From contig NZ_JAOEBG010000008.1 in assembly GCF_029836165.1 (NCBI RefSeq), positions 154,820-218,819 on the forward strand: a stretch of 64,000 bases of DNA, in the 5' to 3' direction. Within the stretch, counting starts at the first letter, position 1. Each line of letters starts with the position of its first letter. Both the position numbers and the translations under genes were made by a program. The DNA comes from Pseudomonas sp. GD04091 (lineage in GTDB: Bacteria > Pseudomonadota > Gammaproteobacteria > Pseudomonadales > Pseudomonadaceae). Positions 37,203 through 46,522 of this stretch are shown in pieces. The notes below the pieces were generated by a model. The model saw nothing but the letters and a program-made list of their open reading frames with translations. It made no database searches and was not told the origin of the DNA.

Positions 37203-37889
37203 TCAGGGCTGGCCGTAGTCGCGAGCCCCGAACAGGGCGGTGCCGATGCGAACCCAGGTCGCCCCTTGGGCGACGGCGGCTTCCAGGTCGTGGCTCATGC
37301 CCATCGACAGGGTGTCCAGGCCGAGGCCAAGCTGCTCTTGCAACTGGCGCAGGGTGGCGAAGGCAGCTTCCTGTTCGGCGCGGTCATCGCTGGGTTCCGG
37401 GATCGCCATCAGCCCGCGCAGGCGCAGGCCGGGCAGGGCGTTCACCGCCTGCGCCAGCGCCGGCAGTTCGGCGGGGGCGCAGCCGGACTTGCTGTCCTCG
37501 CCACTGACGTTCACCTGCAGGCAGATGTTCAGCGGCGCCAGGCCGGCAGGGCGCTGCTCGGAGAGGCGTTGGGCGATCTTCAGGCGATCCACGGAGTGTA
37601 CCCAGTCGAAGTGCTCGGCGATGGCCTTGGTCTTGTTCGACTGGATGGGGCCGATGAAGTGCCAGATCAAGGGCAGGTCGGAAAGTGCCTGTTGTTTGGT
37701 CAGGGCTTCCTGAAGGTAGTTCTCGCCCATATCGCGCAGTCCGGCGGCGTAAGCCTCGCGAATGGCGCTGGCGGACTTGGTCTTGCTGACCGCCAGCAGC
37801 TGGATGCCGGCCGGGTCGCGTCCGGCGGCGTGCGCCGCCTGGTCGATACGGGCGGCAATGGCGTCAATGTTGTCTGCTAGGGTGGACAT
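37203..37889 (-). CDS. yggS: PLP-binding protein YggS/PROSC
   Basis: 228 aa from MSTLADNIDAIAARIDQAAH. Alanine-racemase-like TIM barrel: the PLP lysine lies in LLAVSKTKSASAIREAY, and GENYLQEALTK, WHFIGPIQSNK, SVDRLKIAQRL and MGMSHDLEAAVAQGATWVRI are YggS marks. The family lacks enzyme activity and keeps PLP homeostasis. The 18-codon upstream extension overlaps the promoter region of the pilT-like gene and is rejected. It is divergent from that gene and is the first gene of the long minus-strand run. Confidence 0.94.
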   Translation of the reverse strand: MSTLADNIDAIAARIDQAAHAAGRDPAGIQLLAVSKTKSASAIREAYAAGLRDMGENYLQEALTKQQALSDLPLIWHFIGPIQSNKTKAIAEHFDWVHSVDRLKIAQRLSEQRPAGLAPLNICLQVNVSGEDSKSGCAPAELPALAQAVNALPGLRLRGLMAIPEPSDDRAEQEAAFATLRQLQEQLGLGLDTLSMGMSHDLEAAVAQGATWVRIGTALFGARDYGQP

Positions 37890-37954
37890 GGTTCGTCGCC
37901 GACGGCTTTGGGGTCTGCGGCATTCTACCTGCTTGATCGCCATTGGGGAGTCTC

Positions 37955-38953
37955 ATGGATGTGACCGATCTGCTGGCCCGGGCGGTGGCAGCGGGCGCCA
38001 GCGACCTGCACCTGGCCGCTGGCGAGCCGCCACTGCTGCGCAAGGATGGCGAGTTGGAGCGGATGGAGCTGCCGGCGCTCGCGCCTGTGCTGCTGGAGCA
38101 CGGCCTGGCGCGCCTGCTCGATGAAGGGCAACGCCTGCAATGGGCGTCTGGTGACGAGCTGGATCTCGCCTTGGTGCTACCAGAACTGGGCCGCTTTCGG
38201 CTGAGCCTGTTCCGCCAGCACAATGGCCCGGGGGCGAGCGCGCGGCTGATCCCGGCGCGAGTCCCGAGCCTCGATGAGCTCGATCTGCACGATGTGTTTC
38301 ACATCATCGCTCGACACCGGGATGGCCTGGTGCTGGTCGGCGGCCCGACGGGCAGCGGCAAATCGAGCACCCTGGCGGCACTGCTCGACCAGATCAATCG
38401 TGAGCGCGCGGTCCATGTCGTTACCTTGGAAGATCCCATCGAGTTCATTCACCAAGGCCGGCGCAGCCTGATCAACCAGCGGGAGATAGGTCGTGACAGT
38501 CGCGACTTTGCCCAGGGGTTGCGCAGCGCGCTGCGCCAGGACCCCGATGTGATCATGGTCGGTGAACTGCGTGACCTGGAAAGTATCCGCCTGGCACTGC
38601 GCGCCGCCGAAACCGGGCACTTGGTGCTGGCTACGGTGCACACGCGCTCGGCGGTCAACAGTATCGATCGCCTGGTGGAGGTGTTCGCCGCCGAGGAAAA
38701 AGCGTTGGTGCGCACGATGCTGGCCGAGTCGCTGCGGCTGGTGGTGGCACAGGTGCTGGTCCGGCGCGTCGGGGGTGGCAGGGTCGCCGCGAGGGAGGTG
38801 CTGGTGGCGACGCCCGCAGTGCGCAACCTGATCCGCGAGGGGCGCATGGCCCAGGTGTGCTCGTTGATGCAGGCCGGGGCGGCGCTGGGAATGCGGACGA
38901 TGGAAGGGGCGATGCAGACGCTGAGGGCACAGGGCGTGATAGCGAACCTGTAG
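37955..38953 (+). CDS. pilT: PilT-like secretion/retraction ATPase
   Basis: 332 aa from MDVTDLLARAVAAGASDLHL. Walker A is GGPTGSGKSSTLAALL, the Asp box VHVVTLEDPIEFIH, Walker B QDPDVIMVGELRDLESIRLALRAAETGHL and the HIS-box HTRSAVNSIDRL. The C-terminal AIRNLIREG-like AVRNLIREGRMAQ is PilT-like. It powers pilus retraction in species with type IV pili. Sequence differs from typical PilT in many positions, and no pilU follows. A GGGGAG ribosome site fixes the start. It is divergent from yggS, as pilT is in P. aeruginosa. Confidence 0.88.
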   Translation: MDVTDLLARAVAAGASDLHLAAGEPPLLRKDGELERMELPALAPVLLEHGLARLLDEGQRLQWASGDELDLALVLPELGRFRLSLFRQHNGPGASARLIPARVPSLDELDLHDVFHIIARHRDGLVLVGGPTGSGKSSTLAALLDQINRERAVHVVTLEDPIEFIHQGRRSLINQREIGRDSRDFAQGLRSALRQDPDVIMVGELRDLESIRLALRAAETGHLVLATVHTRSAVNSIDRLVEVFAAEEKALVRTMLAESLRLVVAQVLVRRVGGGRVAAREVLVATPAVRNLIREGRMAQVCSLMQAGAALGMRTMEGAMQTLRAQGVIANL

Positions 38954-38997
38954 ACGATCCCCCGGATCGTTCTCGCGGAACTGCTACAGCCCCGCTG

Positions 38998-39023
38998 CTG
39001 TGGGAGCGGGCTTGCCCGCGATC
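38998..39023 (+). repeat. Single REP element after the pilT-like gene
   Basis: One REP core, GTGGGAGCGGGCTTGCCCGC (39000-39019), with a short tail. It lies between the convergent pilT-like and NlpC/P60 genes and may serve as their shared transcript-end hairpin. A partial inverted match lies just after it (CCGCGAAGCGGG). Confidence 0.8.
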
Positions 39024-39052
39024 AACCGCGAAGCGGGTGCCATACCCCACGG

Positions 39053-39688
39053 TTAGCGTTTAGCCAGGCTCAGCGCCTGTTGCTTGGGCAGCACCCGCTT
39101 GGCCACCACGTAATGCTTCTGCCAGTACGGTTTCTCAAGGCTGTCGATGCTCACCCGCTTGCCGGTGCGTGGCGCATGGATGAAGCGGTCGTTGCCCAGG
39201 TAGATGGCCACATGGTTGACCCGGCGGCTCTTGATGTTGAAGAAGATCAGGTCACCCGGTTTAAGGTCGCTCTTGGCCACCTTCACGCCCTGGCCCTGGG
39301 CCATGGCATTGGAGGTGCGCGGCAGATCGACATCGGCCACATCGTTGAAGGCGTACTTGACCAGGCCGCTGCAGTCGAAGCCCTTCTTCGGGCTGCTGCC
39401 GCCCCAGCGATAAGGCGTGCCGAGTACGTTCACCGCGCGGCTGAGCACTTCGCTGCTCTGTTTGGGGGACATGGCCACGGCTTGCATCGCCTGTTGCCTG
39501 GCGGCGTTGCCGGGGCGGGCCTGCAGGCTTGCCTTGCGGTACTGGATCGGGGCGCGTTTCACCGAGGTGTCGGCATTGGTCGTGTAGCCGGTGAATCCGC
39601 TGGGAAGTCGTTGCTCACGGTTGGTGGCGTGGGCGGCCAGGGGCAATAAAAGGCAGAGGGTCAGCCATGTCTTGAAGAAAGGTGGCAT
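39053..39688 (-). CDS. NlpC/P60 family cell-wall hydrolase
   Basis: 211 aa with a signal peptide (1-21, LPLAAHA). The NlpC/P60 domain occupies about 82-200: catalytic Cys106 in FDCSGLV, His159 in RVNHVAIYLG and the third polar residue His171 in FIHAPRTG. It should cut peptidoglycan stem peptides (gamma-D-Glu-mDAP type endopeptidase) in the periplasm. The region 22-80 is low complexity. No lipobox is present. The gene is divergent from a TM2 gene across an AT-rich 157-base gap. Confidence 0.9.
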   Translation of the reverse strand: MPPFFKTWLTLCLLLPLAAHATNREQRLPSGFTGYTTNADTSVKRAPIQYRKASLQARPGNAARQQAMQAVAMSPKQSSEVLSRAVNVLGTPYRWGGSSPKKGFDCSGLVKYAFNDVADVDLPRTSNAMAQGQGVKVAKSDLKPGDLIFFNIKSRRVNHVAIYLGNDRFIHAPRTGKRVSIDSLEKPYWQKHYVVAKRVLPKQQALSLAKR

Positions 39689-39845
39689 AGATGAAGCTCT
39701 TATAAGTGTTGGCGCGCAACTTTATAACAGCTTTTTGATCAAATTCTGATCCGTTGGTCGCTCAGCCACGTACCATATGTCGGGCAAAAACGAAAAAGTC
39801 ACATTTCTCGTTAGAAAATTTTCAGCTAATTCACGAGGGCTTCGA

Positions 39846-40271
39846 ATGAATGGTTATCAACAGGGTGGGCCTGCGCATGACACCCACAGCAAGGTCCTCG
39901 GCTATCTGCTGTGGATCTTCGGCTTCACCGGCTCGCACCGTTTCTACTACGGCAAGCCGATCACCGGGACGATCTGGTTCTTCACCTTGGGCTTGCTGGG
40001 CATTGGCTGGCTGATCGACCTGTTCCTGATTCCGTCGATGGACCGCGAGGCGGACCTGCGCTTCGAATCCGGTGGCGTGGACTACAACCTGGCGTGGATC
40101 CTCCTGACCTTCCTGGGCATCTTCGGCGTGCATCGCCTGTACCAGGGCAAGTGGATCAGCGCGCTGATCTACCTGTTCACCGGTGGCTTGTTCCTGCTGG
40201 GCGTGTTGTATGACTTCTGGACACTCAACAGCCAGATTTCCCAGGTCAACGCCGAGCGGCGTCGGGTATGA
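39846..40271 (+). CDS. TM2-domain membrane protein (two TM2 units)
   Basis: 141 aa from MNGYQQGGPAHDTHSKVLGY. It holds two similar units, WIFGFTGSHRFYYGK..GTIWFFTLGLLGIGWLIDLFLIP and LTFLGIFGVHRLYQGK..ALIYLFTGGLFLLGVLYDFW, giving four membrane segments. TM2 proteins are small inner-membrane proteins of unknown function. A GAGGG ribosome site precedes the ATG, and upstream in-frame codons lack conservation. It converges on the SPOR gene with a shared terminator. Confidence 0.85.
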   Translation: MNGYQQGGPAHDTHSKVLGYLLWIFGFTGSHRFYYGKPITGTIWFFTLGLLGIGWLIDLFLIPSMDREADLRFESGGVDYNLAWILLTFLGIFGVHRLYQGKWISALIYLFTGGLFLLGVLYDFWTLNSQISQVNAERRRV

Positions 40272-40309
40272 AAAAAGGCCTTGTCGCTGAAAGCGGCAAG
40301 GCCTTTTTC
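40271..40309. terminator. Bidirectional terminator between TM2 gene and SPOR gene
   Basis: AAAAAAGGCCTTG and CAAGGCCTTTTT flank a CGCT/AGCG stem extension and a GAAA loop, giving a strong two-way terminator. It begins at the last base of the TM2 stop and lies just beyond the SPOR stop. Confidence 0.9.
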
Positions 40310-40310
40310 G

Positions 40311-41012
40311 TCACTGGCGGCGCTGTTGCAGCAGCAGGTTGCTGAAGCCCGCGCCGGCCAGTTGCTTCTGCGCCACGGTCAGCTGTTCGCGGTTGCTGAA
40401 CGGGCCGACCATCACACGGTACCAGGTCTCTTCCTTGACGGTGCCCGACTCCACCTTTACCGCCTGGCCGAGCAGGATGATCTGCGCGCGGACCTTGTCG
40501 GCATCCGCCTGCTTGCGGAACGAGCCCGCCTGCAGGAAGAACTGGGTGGTGGTCGCCGGCTTGATTACCGGTGGTGCTGGCGGCGGTGTCTGCCCCATCA
40601 ATGCGGCCTGGGCGCGGGCGGTGTCGATCTTCGCCGCTTGCGCGGGGGTGACCGGCGTGGTCGGCACGGGCGGTTGCGCTGGTACCGGCGGCGTTTTCTC
40701 GGGCACGGCTTCCGGCGGCACGATCACCTCCGACTCCGGCAGCAGGGTGTAGAAGTCGTACTTCGGCTTCACCGGCTGCTGTGGCGTTGGGGTGGTGGTC
40801 TTGCTCGCCTCGGCGACCTTCTCCGGCTTCTGCTGCTCGGGCTTGGTGCGCTTGATGTCTTCACCACCCGGTTCGAGCTTCATCAGGAAGACGATGAATG
40901 CACCCACGGTCAGGCCGACCGCCAGCCATACCCAGCCCGGGATCGGCTGCTTGGCGGGCGGCTGGTGACGGCTGGCGCCGCGCTTTGGCGCGGGCTTTTT
41001 CTTTGCAGCCAA
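40311..41012 (-). CDS. SPOR domain membrane protein
   Basis: 233 aa. A basic N-terminus (MAAKKKPAPKRGASRHQPPA) precedes one membrane segment (about 26-44), then a proline-rich linker and a C-terminal SPOR domain (about 155-230: FFLQAGSFRKQADADKVRAQ, TWYRVMVGPFSNREQL). SPOR domains bind denuded glycan at septa, so the protein is likely a septal peptidoglycan-binding factor resembling FtsN. It starts one base before the argS stop. In P. aeruginosa the same gene is followed by hslVU; here the TM2 gene lies beyond it. Confidence 0.88.
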   Translation of the reverse strand: MAAKKKPAPKRGASRHQPPAKQPIPGWVWLAVGLTVGAFIVFLMKLEPGGEDIKRTKPEQQKPEKVAEASKTTTPTPQQPVKPKYDFYTLLPESEVIVPPEAVPEKTPPVPAQPPVPTTPVTPAQAAKIDTARAQAALMGQTPPPAPPVIKPATTTQFFLQAGSFRKQADADKVRAQIILLGQAVKVESGTVKEETWYRVMVGPFSNREQLTVAQKQLAGAGFSNLLLQQRRQ

Positions 41013-41013
41013 C

Positions 41014-42750
41014 TTACATGCGCTCCAGGGTTTCCAGGCCGAGCAGTTCCAGGCCCTGCTTGAGGGTGCGGCCGGTCAGGGCGGCCAGGCGCAGGCGGCT
41101 CTGCTGCTGTTCGGTGGTTTCGGCGGAAAGGATCGGGCAATTCTCGTAGAAGCTGGAGAACAGGCCGGCGAGGTCGTACAGGTAGCTGCACAGCACGTGC
41201 GGGGTACCTTTTTCGGCGACGTTGTTCAGGATTTCGCCGAATTGCGCCAGGCGTGCGGCCAGGTCCTGCTCGTGCGGCGCCTGCAGGACGATCTTGCCGT
41301 CGACTTCGTCGAAGCCCTTGCCCAGCTTGCGGAACACGCCAGCCACGCGGGTGTAGGCATACAGCAGGTATGGGGCGGTGTTGCCTTCGAAGTTGAGCAT
41401 CAGCTCGAAGTTGAAGCTGTAGTCGCTGGTGCGGTGCTTCGACAGGTCGGCATATTTGACCGCGCCGATGCCGACCACTTCACCGATGTGGCGCAGCTCG
41501 TCCTCGGCCAGCGACGGGTTCTTCTCCTTGACCAGCGCGTAGGCGCGGTCCTTGGCCTCGGTGAGCAGGTCGATCAGCTTGACGGTGCCGCCGTCGCGGG
41601 TCTTGAACGGACGGCCATCGGCGCCGTTCATGGTGCCGAAGCCCATGTGCTCCATTTTCATCGGATGGCCGACGAAACCGGCGCGGCGGGCCACTTCGAA
41701 CACCTGGTTGAAGTGCAGGGCCTGGCGCTGGTCGACGAAGTACAGGGCGCGATCGGCGTTCAGCGTGTTGCTGCGGTAACGGACGGCGGCCAGGTCGGTG
41801 GTGGCGTACAGGTAGCCGCCGTCGGCCTTCTGCACGATTACCGGCAGCGGCTCGCCTTCGGCGTTCTTGAATTCTTCGAGGAACACGCACTGGGCGCCCT
41901 GGTCCTCGACCAGCAGGCCTTTGGCCTTTAGATCGGCGACTACGTTGGCCAGGTCGGCGTTGTAGGCGCTCTCGCCCATCACGTCGGCCATGGTCAGCTT
42001 GACGTTGAGCAGCTCGTAGGTCTTCTGGCAGTGCGACAGGGAAATGTCCTTGAAGCGCGTCCACAGGGCCATGCACTCAGGATCACCGGCCTGCAGCTTG
42101 ACCACCAGGCCGCGGGCGCGGGTGGCGAAGTCCTCGGACTCGTCGAAGCGCTTCTTGGCGGCGCGGTAGAAGTTCTCCAGGTCCGACAGCTCGTCGCTGG
42201 TGATCGGGTTTTCTTCCAGATAGGCCAGCAGCATGCCGAACTGGGTGCCCCAGTCGCCCACGTGGTTCTGGCGGATCACCCGGTCGCCGAGGAACTCCAG
42301 CACACGGGCCACGCTGTCGCCGATGATGGTCGAGCGCAGGTGGCCGACGTGCATTTCCTTGGCCAGGTTCGGCGCCGACATGTCGATCACCACCTTCTCG
42401 GCCGGGCCGGCCTTGCGCACGCCCAGATGCTCGTCGGTCAGGGCGGCGTCGAGGCGGGAGGCCAGGGCGTCGGTGTTCTGGAAGAAGTTCAGAAAGCCTG
42501 GACCTGCGATCTCGACCTTGGTGATGTCGGCGCTGGCCGGCAGGGCCTTGATGAGCTTTTCGGCCAGGTCGCGTGGCTTCATGCCGGCCGGCTTGGCCAG
42601 CATCATGGCGATGTTGCTGGCGAAGTCGCCGTGGGTCTTGTCCCGGGCGTTTTCCACCTGGATCGCCGGCGTCAGCCCTTCAGGCAGCACACCGTCGGCG
42701 ACGAGTTGGGTGAGGGCTTGCTGGATCAGCTGGCGAATGGTGTCTTTCAT
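41014..42750 (-). CDS. argS: Arginyl-tRNA synthetase
   Basis: 578 aa from [20 protein letters not shown]. Class Ia synthetase: the HIGH-type motif is HVGH in [19 protein letters not shown], with the N-terminal additional domain, DWGTQFGML, and the C-terminal anticodon-binding domain (DALRH-like [26 protein letters not shown]). It charges tRNA-Arg. An in-frame extension of 356 codons upstream runs through the priA-argS gap and priA reverse region and is rejected by length. It precedes the SPOR gene. Confidence 0.97.
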   Translation of the reverse strand: MKDTIRQLIQQALTQLVADGVLPEGLTPAIQVENARDKTHGDFASNIAMMLAKPAGMKPRDLAEKLIKALPASADITKVEIAGPGFLNFFQNTDALASRLDAALTDEHLGVRKAGPAEKVVIDMSAPNLAKEMHVGHLRSTIIGDSVARVLEFLGDRVIRQNHVGDWGTQFGMLLAYLEENPITSDELSDLENFYRAAKKRFDESEDFATRARGLVVKLQAGDPECMALWTRFKDISLSHCQKTYELLNVKLTMADVMGESAYNADLANVVADLKAKGLLVEDQGAQCVFLEEFKNAEGEPLPVIVQKADGGYLYATTDLAAVRYRSNTLNADRALYFVDQRQALHFNQVFEVARRAGFVGHPMKMEHMGFGTMNGADGRPFKTRDGGTVKLIDLLTEAKDRAYALVKEKNPSLAEDELRHIGEVVGIGAVKYADLSKHRTSDYSFNFELMLNFEGNTAPYLLYAYTRVAGVFRKLGKGFDEVDGKIVLQAPHEQDLAARLAQFGEILNNVAEKGTPHVLCSYLYDLAGLFSSFYENCPILSAETTEQQQSRLRLAALTGRTLKQGLELLGLETLERM

Positions 42751-42855
42751 GGGGTTCTCTTTTCGACCGCAAGCGCGGTGCAGCGCTTCGATGCGCAGGT
42801 GGAAAAACTGGGCATTATCCGTTGCTGGGGGCGGGTTGCCAACCTTTTGGGGGCG

Positions 42856-42914
42856 AGCTGCAAGTACAGGCCCCGGCACAAGGCAGCTGTTTCTTGCTGC
42901 TTGAAGCTTGTCGC
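42856..42914. repeat. Degenerate palindromic repeat in the priA-argS gap
   Basis: Begins AGCTGCAAGT (42856-42865), with GGCCCCG soon after, and ends with CTTGCTGCTTGAAGCTTG (42893-42910). The first part matches the repeat between gltB and gltD (62454 onward), including AGCTGCAAG and GGCCCCG. It reaches to within a base of the priA stop codon. Confidence 0.45.
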
Positions 42915-45134
42915 TCAATAAAGGTCGACGGGATCGACATCCAGCGACCAGCGCACCTGCCGCCCCGACGGCATCTGCTCCAACACTAGCAACCAGGCAC
43001 TGATCAGTCGATGCAACGGTGCCCGGGCATTGGCCTGGAGCAAGAGTTGCGCACGGAAGCGCCCCGCCCGTCGCTCCATGGGCGCCGGGACCGGGCCCAG
43101 CAGCTCGATGCCGTGCAGCCCCTGCTCGGCGAGCACGCGTTCGGCGGCGGCGCAGGCCTCGTCGAGAAAGCCTTCGGCCTGGCCTGGCTTGTGCGCATCG
43201 GCGCGCAGCAGCGCCAGGTGGGCGAATGGCGGCAGGCCGGCGGCGCGGCGCTCGCTCAAGGCCTGCTCGGCGAAAGCGAAATAGCCCTGCTCGGTCAGTT
43301 GCACCAGCAGCGGGTGGTCGGCCAGGTGGGTTTGCACGATCACCTTGCCTGGCTCTTCGGCCCGGCCGGCCCGCCCGGCGACTTGCACGATCAGCTGGGC
43401 CATGCGCTCGCTGGCGCGGAAGTCGCCGGAGAACAGCCCGCCGTCGGCATCGAGGATGGCGACCAGGGTGACCCGTGGGAAGTGGTGTCCCTTGGCTAGC
43501 ATCTGGGTGCCGACCAGGATGCTCGGCTGGCCGCGTTGGATGGTGGCGAACAGGTTGTGCATGGCGTCCTTGCGCGAGGTGCTGTCGCGGTCCACGCGCA
43601 GGATCGGATATTCGGGGAACAGCACCTTCAGGCGCTCCTCGGCGCGTTCGGTGCCGGCGCCCACCGGGCGCAGATCGACGTGGGCGCACTGCGGGCACTG
43701 CAGCGGCAGGCGTTCGTCGTAGCCGCAATGGTGGCAGCGCAGCACGGCGGAGCGCTGGTGCACGGTCATGCGCGCATCGCAGCGCGGGCACTCGGAGAGC
43801 CAGCCGCAGTCGTGGCACAGCAACGTGGGGGCGAAGCCGCGGCGGTTGAGGAATACCAGCACTTGCTGGCCGGCCTCGAGCGTCTGGCGGATGGCCTGCT
43901 GCAACGGGCCGCTGATACCGCTGTCCAGCGGCAGGCTGCGCACGTCCAGGCGCAGGAAGCGCGGGGCCTTGGCACCACCGGCGCGTTGGTTCATGCGCAG
44001 CAGGCCGTAGCGGCCGCTGTGGGCGTTGTGCAGGCTTTCCAGCGACGGTGTGGCCGAGCCCAGCAGGATCGGGATGTTCTCCTGGTGCGCCCGCACCACG
44101 GCCAGGTCGCGGGCGTGGTAGCGCAAGCCCTCCTGCTGTTTATAGGAGCCGTCGTGTTCTTCATCGATGATGATCAGGCCCGGGTTCTTCATCGGCGTGA
44201 ACAGCGCCGAGCGGGTGCCGATGATGATGTCGGCGTCGCCGTCGCGGGCCGCCAGCCATGCGTCCAGGCGCTCGCGGTCGCCCACCGCCGAGTGCAGCAG
44301 GGCGATGCGCGCGTTGAAGCGTTGTTCGAAGCGTTGCAGGGTCTGCGGACCGAGGTTGATCTCGGGAATGAGGATCAGGGCCTGTTTGCCGGCTTCGAGG
44401 GTTTCACGAATCAGTTGCAGGTACACCTCGGTCTTGCCGCTGCCGGTGACGCCGGCCAGCAGGAAGGCGTGGAACGCGCCGAAACCTGCACGCACGGCCT
44501 CGAAGGCGGCGCGCTGTTCGTCGTTGAGCGGCAGTTCCGGCTGCGCCAGCCAGTGCTCGTGTCGAGCCGCTGGCAGGTGACGACGCACCTCGACGTCGAC
44601 CAGCTCCTTGGCCAGCAACAGGTCGAGGCTGTCCTTGTTCAGGCCGAGCTTGCTCAGCAGGCTGTGAGCCACGCCGTGCGGGTGTTGCGAAAGCGTCTTG
44701 AGGGCATCGCGCTGGCGCGGTGCGCGGGCGATGCGAGGGTCTTCCAGGCGTGCGCCGGGGGCGACGTGCCAGAAGCGCTCCTGGCGTGCCTCGGCCGGTT
44801 CGCCCTGACGCAGCAGGGTCGGCAGCGCCCAGTTCAGGGTGTCGCCCAGGCTGTGCTGGTAGTACTGGGCCGTCCACAGGCACAGCTTGAACAGCGCCGG
44901 TGGCAGCGGCGATACCGGGTCGAGCAGCGCGCTGGCCGGCTTGAGCTTGTCGGCGGGCACTTCGCTGCGCTCGGCGACTTCCACCAGCACGCCGATCATC
45001 TCGCGGCGGCCGAACGGCACGCGGATGCGCATGCCGGGGGTCAGCGCCTGGCGCGCCATGCTCGCGGTGGCCCGGTAGTCGAACAGGCGACGCAGGGGCG
45101 AGGGCAGGGCTAGGCGCAGGATGACGTCGGACAC
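42915..45134 (-). CDS. priA: Primosomal replication restart helicase PriA
   Basis: 739 aa. N-terminal 3'-end-binding domain ([20 protein letters not shown]), helicase core with Walker [19 protein letters not shown] box in [21 protein letters not shown], and [10 protein letters not shown] (motif VI). The zinc-binding cysteines are in [17 protein letters not shown] and [19 protein letters not shown]. PriA reloads the replicative helicase at stalled forks. It has a normal length and is transcribed ahead of argS, divergent from rpmE. Confidence 0.97.
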   Translation of the reverse strand: MSDVILRLALPSPLRRLFDYRATASMARQALTPGMRIRVPFGRREMIGVLVEVAERSEVPADKLKPASALLDPVSPLPPALFKLCLWTAQYYQHSLGDTLNWALPTLLRQGEPAEARQERFWHVAPGARLEDPRIARAPRQRDALKTLSQHPHGVAHSLLSKLGLNKDSLDLLLAKELVDVEVRRHLPAARHEHWLAQPELPLNDEQRAAFEAVRAGFGAFHAFLLAGVTGSGKTEVYLQLIRETLEAGKQALILIPEINLGPQTLQRFEQRFNARIALLHSAVGDRERLDAWLAARDGDADIIIGTRSALFTPMKNPGLIIIDEEHDGSYKQQEGLRYHARDLAVVRAHQENIPILLGSATPSLESLHNAHSGRYGLLRMNQRAGGAKAPRFLRLDVRSLPLDSGISGPLQQAIRQTLEAGQQVLVFLNRRGFAPTLLCHDCGWLSECPRCDARMTVHQRSAVLRCHHCGYDERLPLQCPQCAHVDLRPVGAGTERAEERLKVLFPEYPILRVDRDSTSRKDAMHNLFATIQRGQPSILVGTQMLAKGHHFPRVTLVAILDADGGLFSGDFRASERMAQLIVQVAGRAGRAEEPGKVIVQTHLADHPLLVQLTEQGYFAFAEQALSERRAAGLPPFAHLALLRADAHKPGQAEGFLDEACAAAERVLAEQGLHGIELLGPVPAPMERRAGRFRAQLLLQANARAPLHRLISAWLLVLEQMPSGRQVRWSLDVDPVDLY

Positions 45135-45205
45135 GCGGAAGGTCTCTGAAGGGTATTTCGCAAATCAGGCGAGCCTAGCAGACGACGGTCGGTGCAAGCG
45201 ACAAC

Positions 45206-45233
45206 TTGCGTTGGCCCGACGCTCTGGTATTAT
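45206..45233 (+). promoter_or_regulatory. Sigma-70 type promoter of rpmE
   Basis: TTGCGT at 45206-45211, a 16-base spacer, then TATTAT at 45228-45233, about 70 bases ahead of the rpmE ATG. The match to the consensus is good for a G+C-rich genome. Transcription start would fall near 45240. Confidence 0.6.
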
Positions 45234-45303
45234 TCGCCGCCTAATTACGTGCGGTATTCAACAATAGGTGTTGGGTGGCGGCACGCAGCTCGAGGAAGTG
45301 ACC

Positions 45304-45519
45304 ATGAAAGCAGATATTCATCCGAACTACGAAGTAGTTGCAGTCACCTGCAGCTGCGGCAACAAGTTTGAAACCCGTTCGACCCTGGGCAGCGTCCTGG
45401 CGATCGACGTTTGCAACCTGTGCCACCCGTTCTACACCGGTAAGCAGAAAGTCCTGGACACCGGTGGTCGCGTACAGAAGTTCGCCGATCGCTTCGGTAT
45501 GTTCGGTACCAAGAAGTAA
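45304..45519 (+). CDS. rpmE: Ribosomal protein bL31 (zinc-binding form)
   Basis: 71 aa from [20 protein letters not shown]. Four cysteines at 16, 18, 37 and 40 bind zinc, which marks the C+ form used under zinc sufficiency; the paralogous C- form would lack them. A GAGGAAG-type ribosome site precedes the ATG. It is part of the 50S central protuberance bridge. Two bases after its stop the nuclease frame begins, and the rpmE terminator lies inside that frame. Confidence 0.97.
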   Translation: MKADIHPNYEVVAVTCSCGNKFETRSTLGSVLAIDVCNLCHPFYTGKQKVLDTGGRVQKFADRFGMFGTKK

Positions 45520-45521
45520 TC

Positions 45522-46343
45522 ATGCGCATGGCGAATCTTTCGAGGTTCGCGCTGCTGCAAAAAAAGGCGCTCCTCGTGAGCGCCTTTTTTGTGGGCGCGA
45601 TCTGGCATTTCCCCGCCCAGGCGTTCTGCCCGTTGCCTGGCCAGCCGCAGCAGGTGGCCGTGCGCAATGTGGTCGACGGCGATACCGTGCGCCTGGTCGA
45701 CGGCCGCAGCGTGCGGTTGATCGGTATCAACGCCCCCGAGATCGGGCGCAAGGGGCGTACCAGCGAACCCTACGCCGAGGCGGCGAAGCGGCGCCTGCAG
45801 GCGTTGGTCAAGGCCAGCGACGGTCGTGTCGGGCTGGTGCCGGGTGTCGAGGGCAAGGACAAGTACGGCCGCACCCTGGCGCATCTGTACAGCCGTAATG
45901 GCGACAATCTGGAAGCGCAACTGCTCAGCGAGGGGCTTGGTTACCGGGTTGCCGTCGCGCCCAACGTAGACCTGGCGGGGTGCCAGCAGCAGGCCGAGCA
46001 GCAGGCGCGCCAGGCCAGGGCGGGCATCTGGCGCCAGTCGCCGGTGCAGCGGGCGCAGGATGTGCGGCAGTCGGGCTTTGCCGTCATCGGCGGCAAAATC
46101 AACGGCATCGAGCGCAATCGCGGCGGCGTCTGGCTGGAACTCGACGATACCGTGGTGCTGCAGATTCCCGCTCGTCTGCAGCGCAACTTCCCCGCCAGCT
46201 TCTTCGCTAACCTCAAGGGACGCCAGGTCGAGGCACGTGGCTGGGTGCTGGACCGTTCCCGCAAGGGAGGGCTCAAGCCCGGGCAGCGACGCTGGGTGTT
46301 GCCATTGACCGACCCGAGCATGCTGGAGCGTCTTTCCGGCTAA
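45522..46343 (+). CDS. Secreted thermonuclease-like (SNase) protein
   Basis: 273 aa if started at the first ATG (MRMANLSRFALLQKKALLVS). A signal peptide ends near FPAQA. The SNase domain (about 44-160) shows VVDGDTVRLVDGRSVRLIGINAPE (Asp, Arg and Glu of the active site) and DKYGRTLAHLY (the second arginine). A C-terminal OB-like domain (about 185-272) follows. It should cleave DNA or RNA outside the cytoplasm with Ca2+. The start is uncertain: an intrinsic terminator lies within codons 13-23, and GTG at 45576 (codon 19) is an alternative that keeps a short signal peptide. Confidence 0.8.
   Translation: MRMANLSRFALLQKKALLVSAFFVGAIWHFPAQAFCPLPGQPQQVAVRNVVDGDTVRLVDGRSVRLIGINAPEIGRKGRTSEPYAEAAKRRLQALVKASDGRVGLVPGVEGKDKYGRTLAHLYSRNGDNLEAQLLSEGLGYRVAVAPNVDLAGCQQQAEQQARQARAGIWRQSPVQRAQDVRQSGFAVIGGKINGIERNRGGVWLELDDTVVLQIPARLQRNFPASFFANLKGRQVEARGWVLDRSRKGGLKPGQRRWVLPLTDPSMLERLSG
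45559..45590 (+). terminator. Intrinsic terminator of rpmE lying inside the nuclease reading frame
   Basis: Seven As, GGCGCTC, a five-base loop, GAGCGCC and six Ts form a textbook terminator 40 bases after the rpmE stop. It overlaps the codons for KKALLVSAFF of the nuclease signal peptide. The nuclease message must therefore escape termination or start downstream. Confidence 0.85.
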
Positions 46344-46522
46344 ATAGTTGTAGACAGTTTGCTATTGGATTGTACACACTTGGCCCCGTAAGCCCCGTGG
46401 GTTATAGCGTAAAGTCGTAGGCTAAAGGCCTTGACACATAGTGACCGGGCAGTCTTGTCGCCCTCCGGCACTTTGCGTATCCTCGGCGGTCCGTCAGAAC
46501 AGTAAATAGCGGAATGCCCATC

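Noticed and set aside
42751..43818. The 356-codon upstream extension of argS
   Set aside because: It overlaps priA in another frame; ArgS is full length (578 aa) from 42750.
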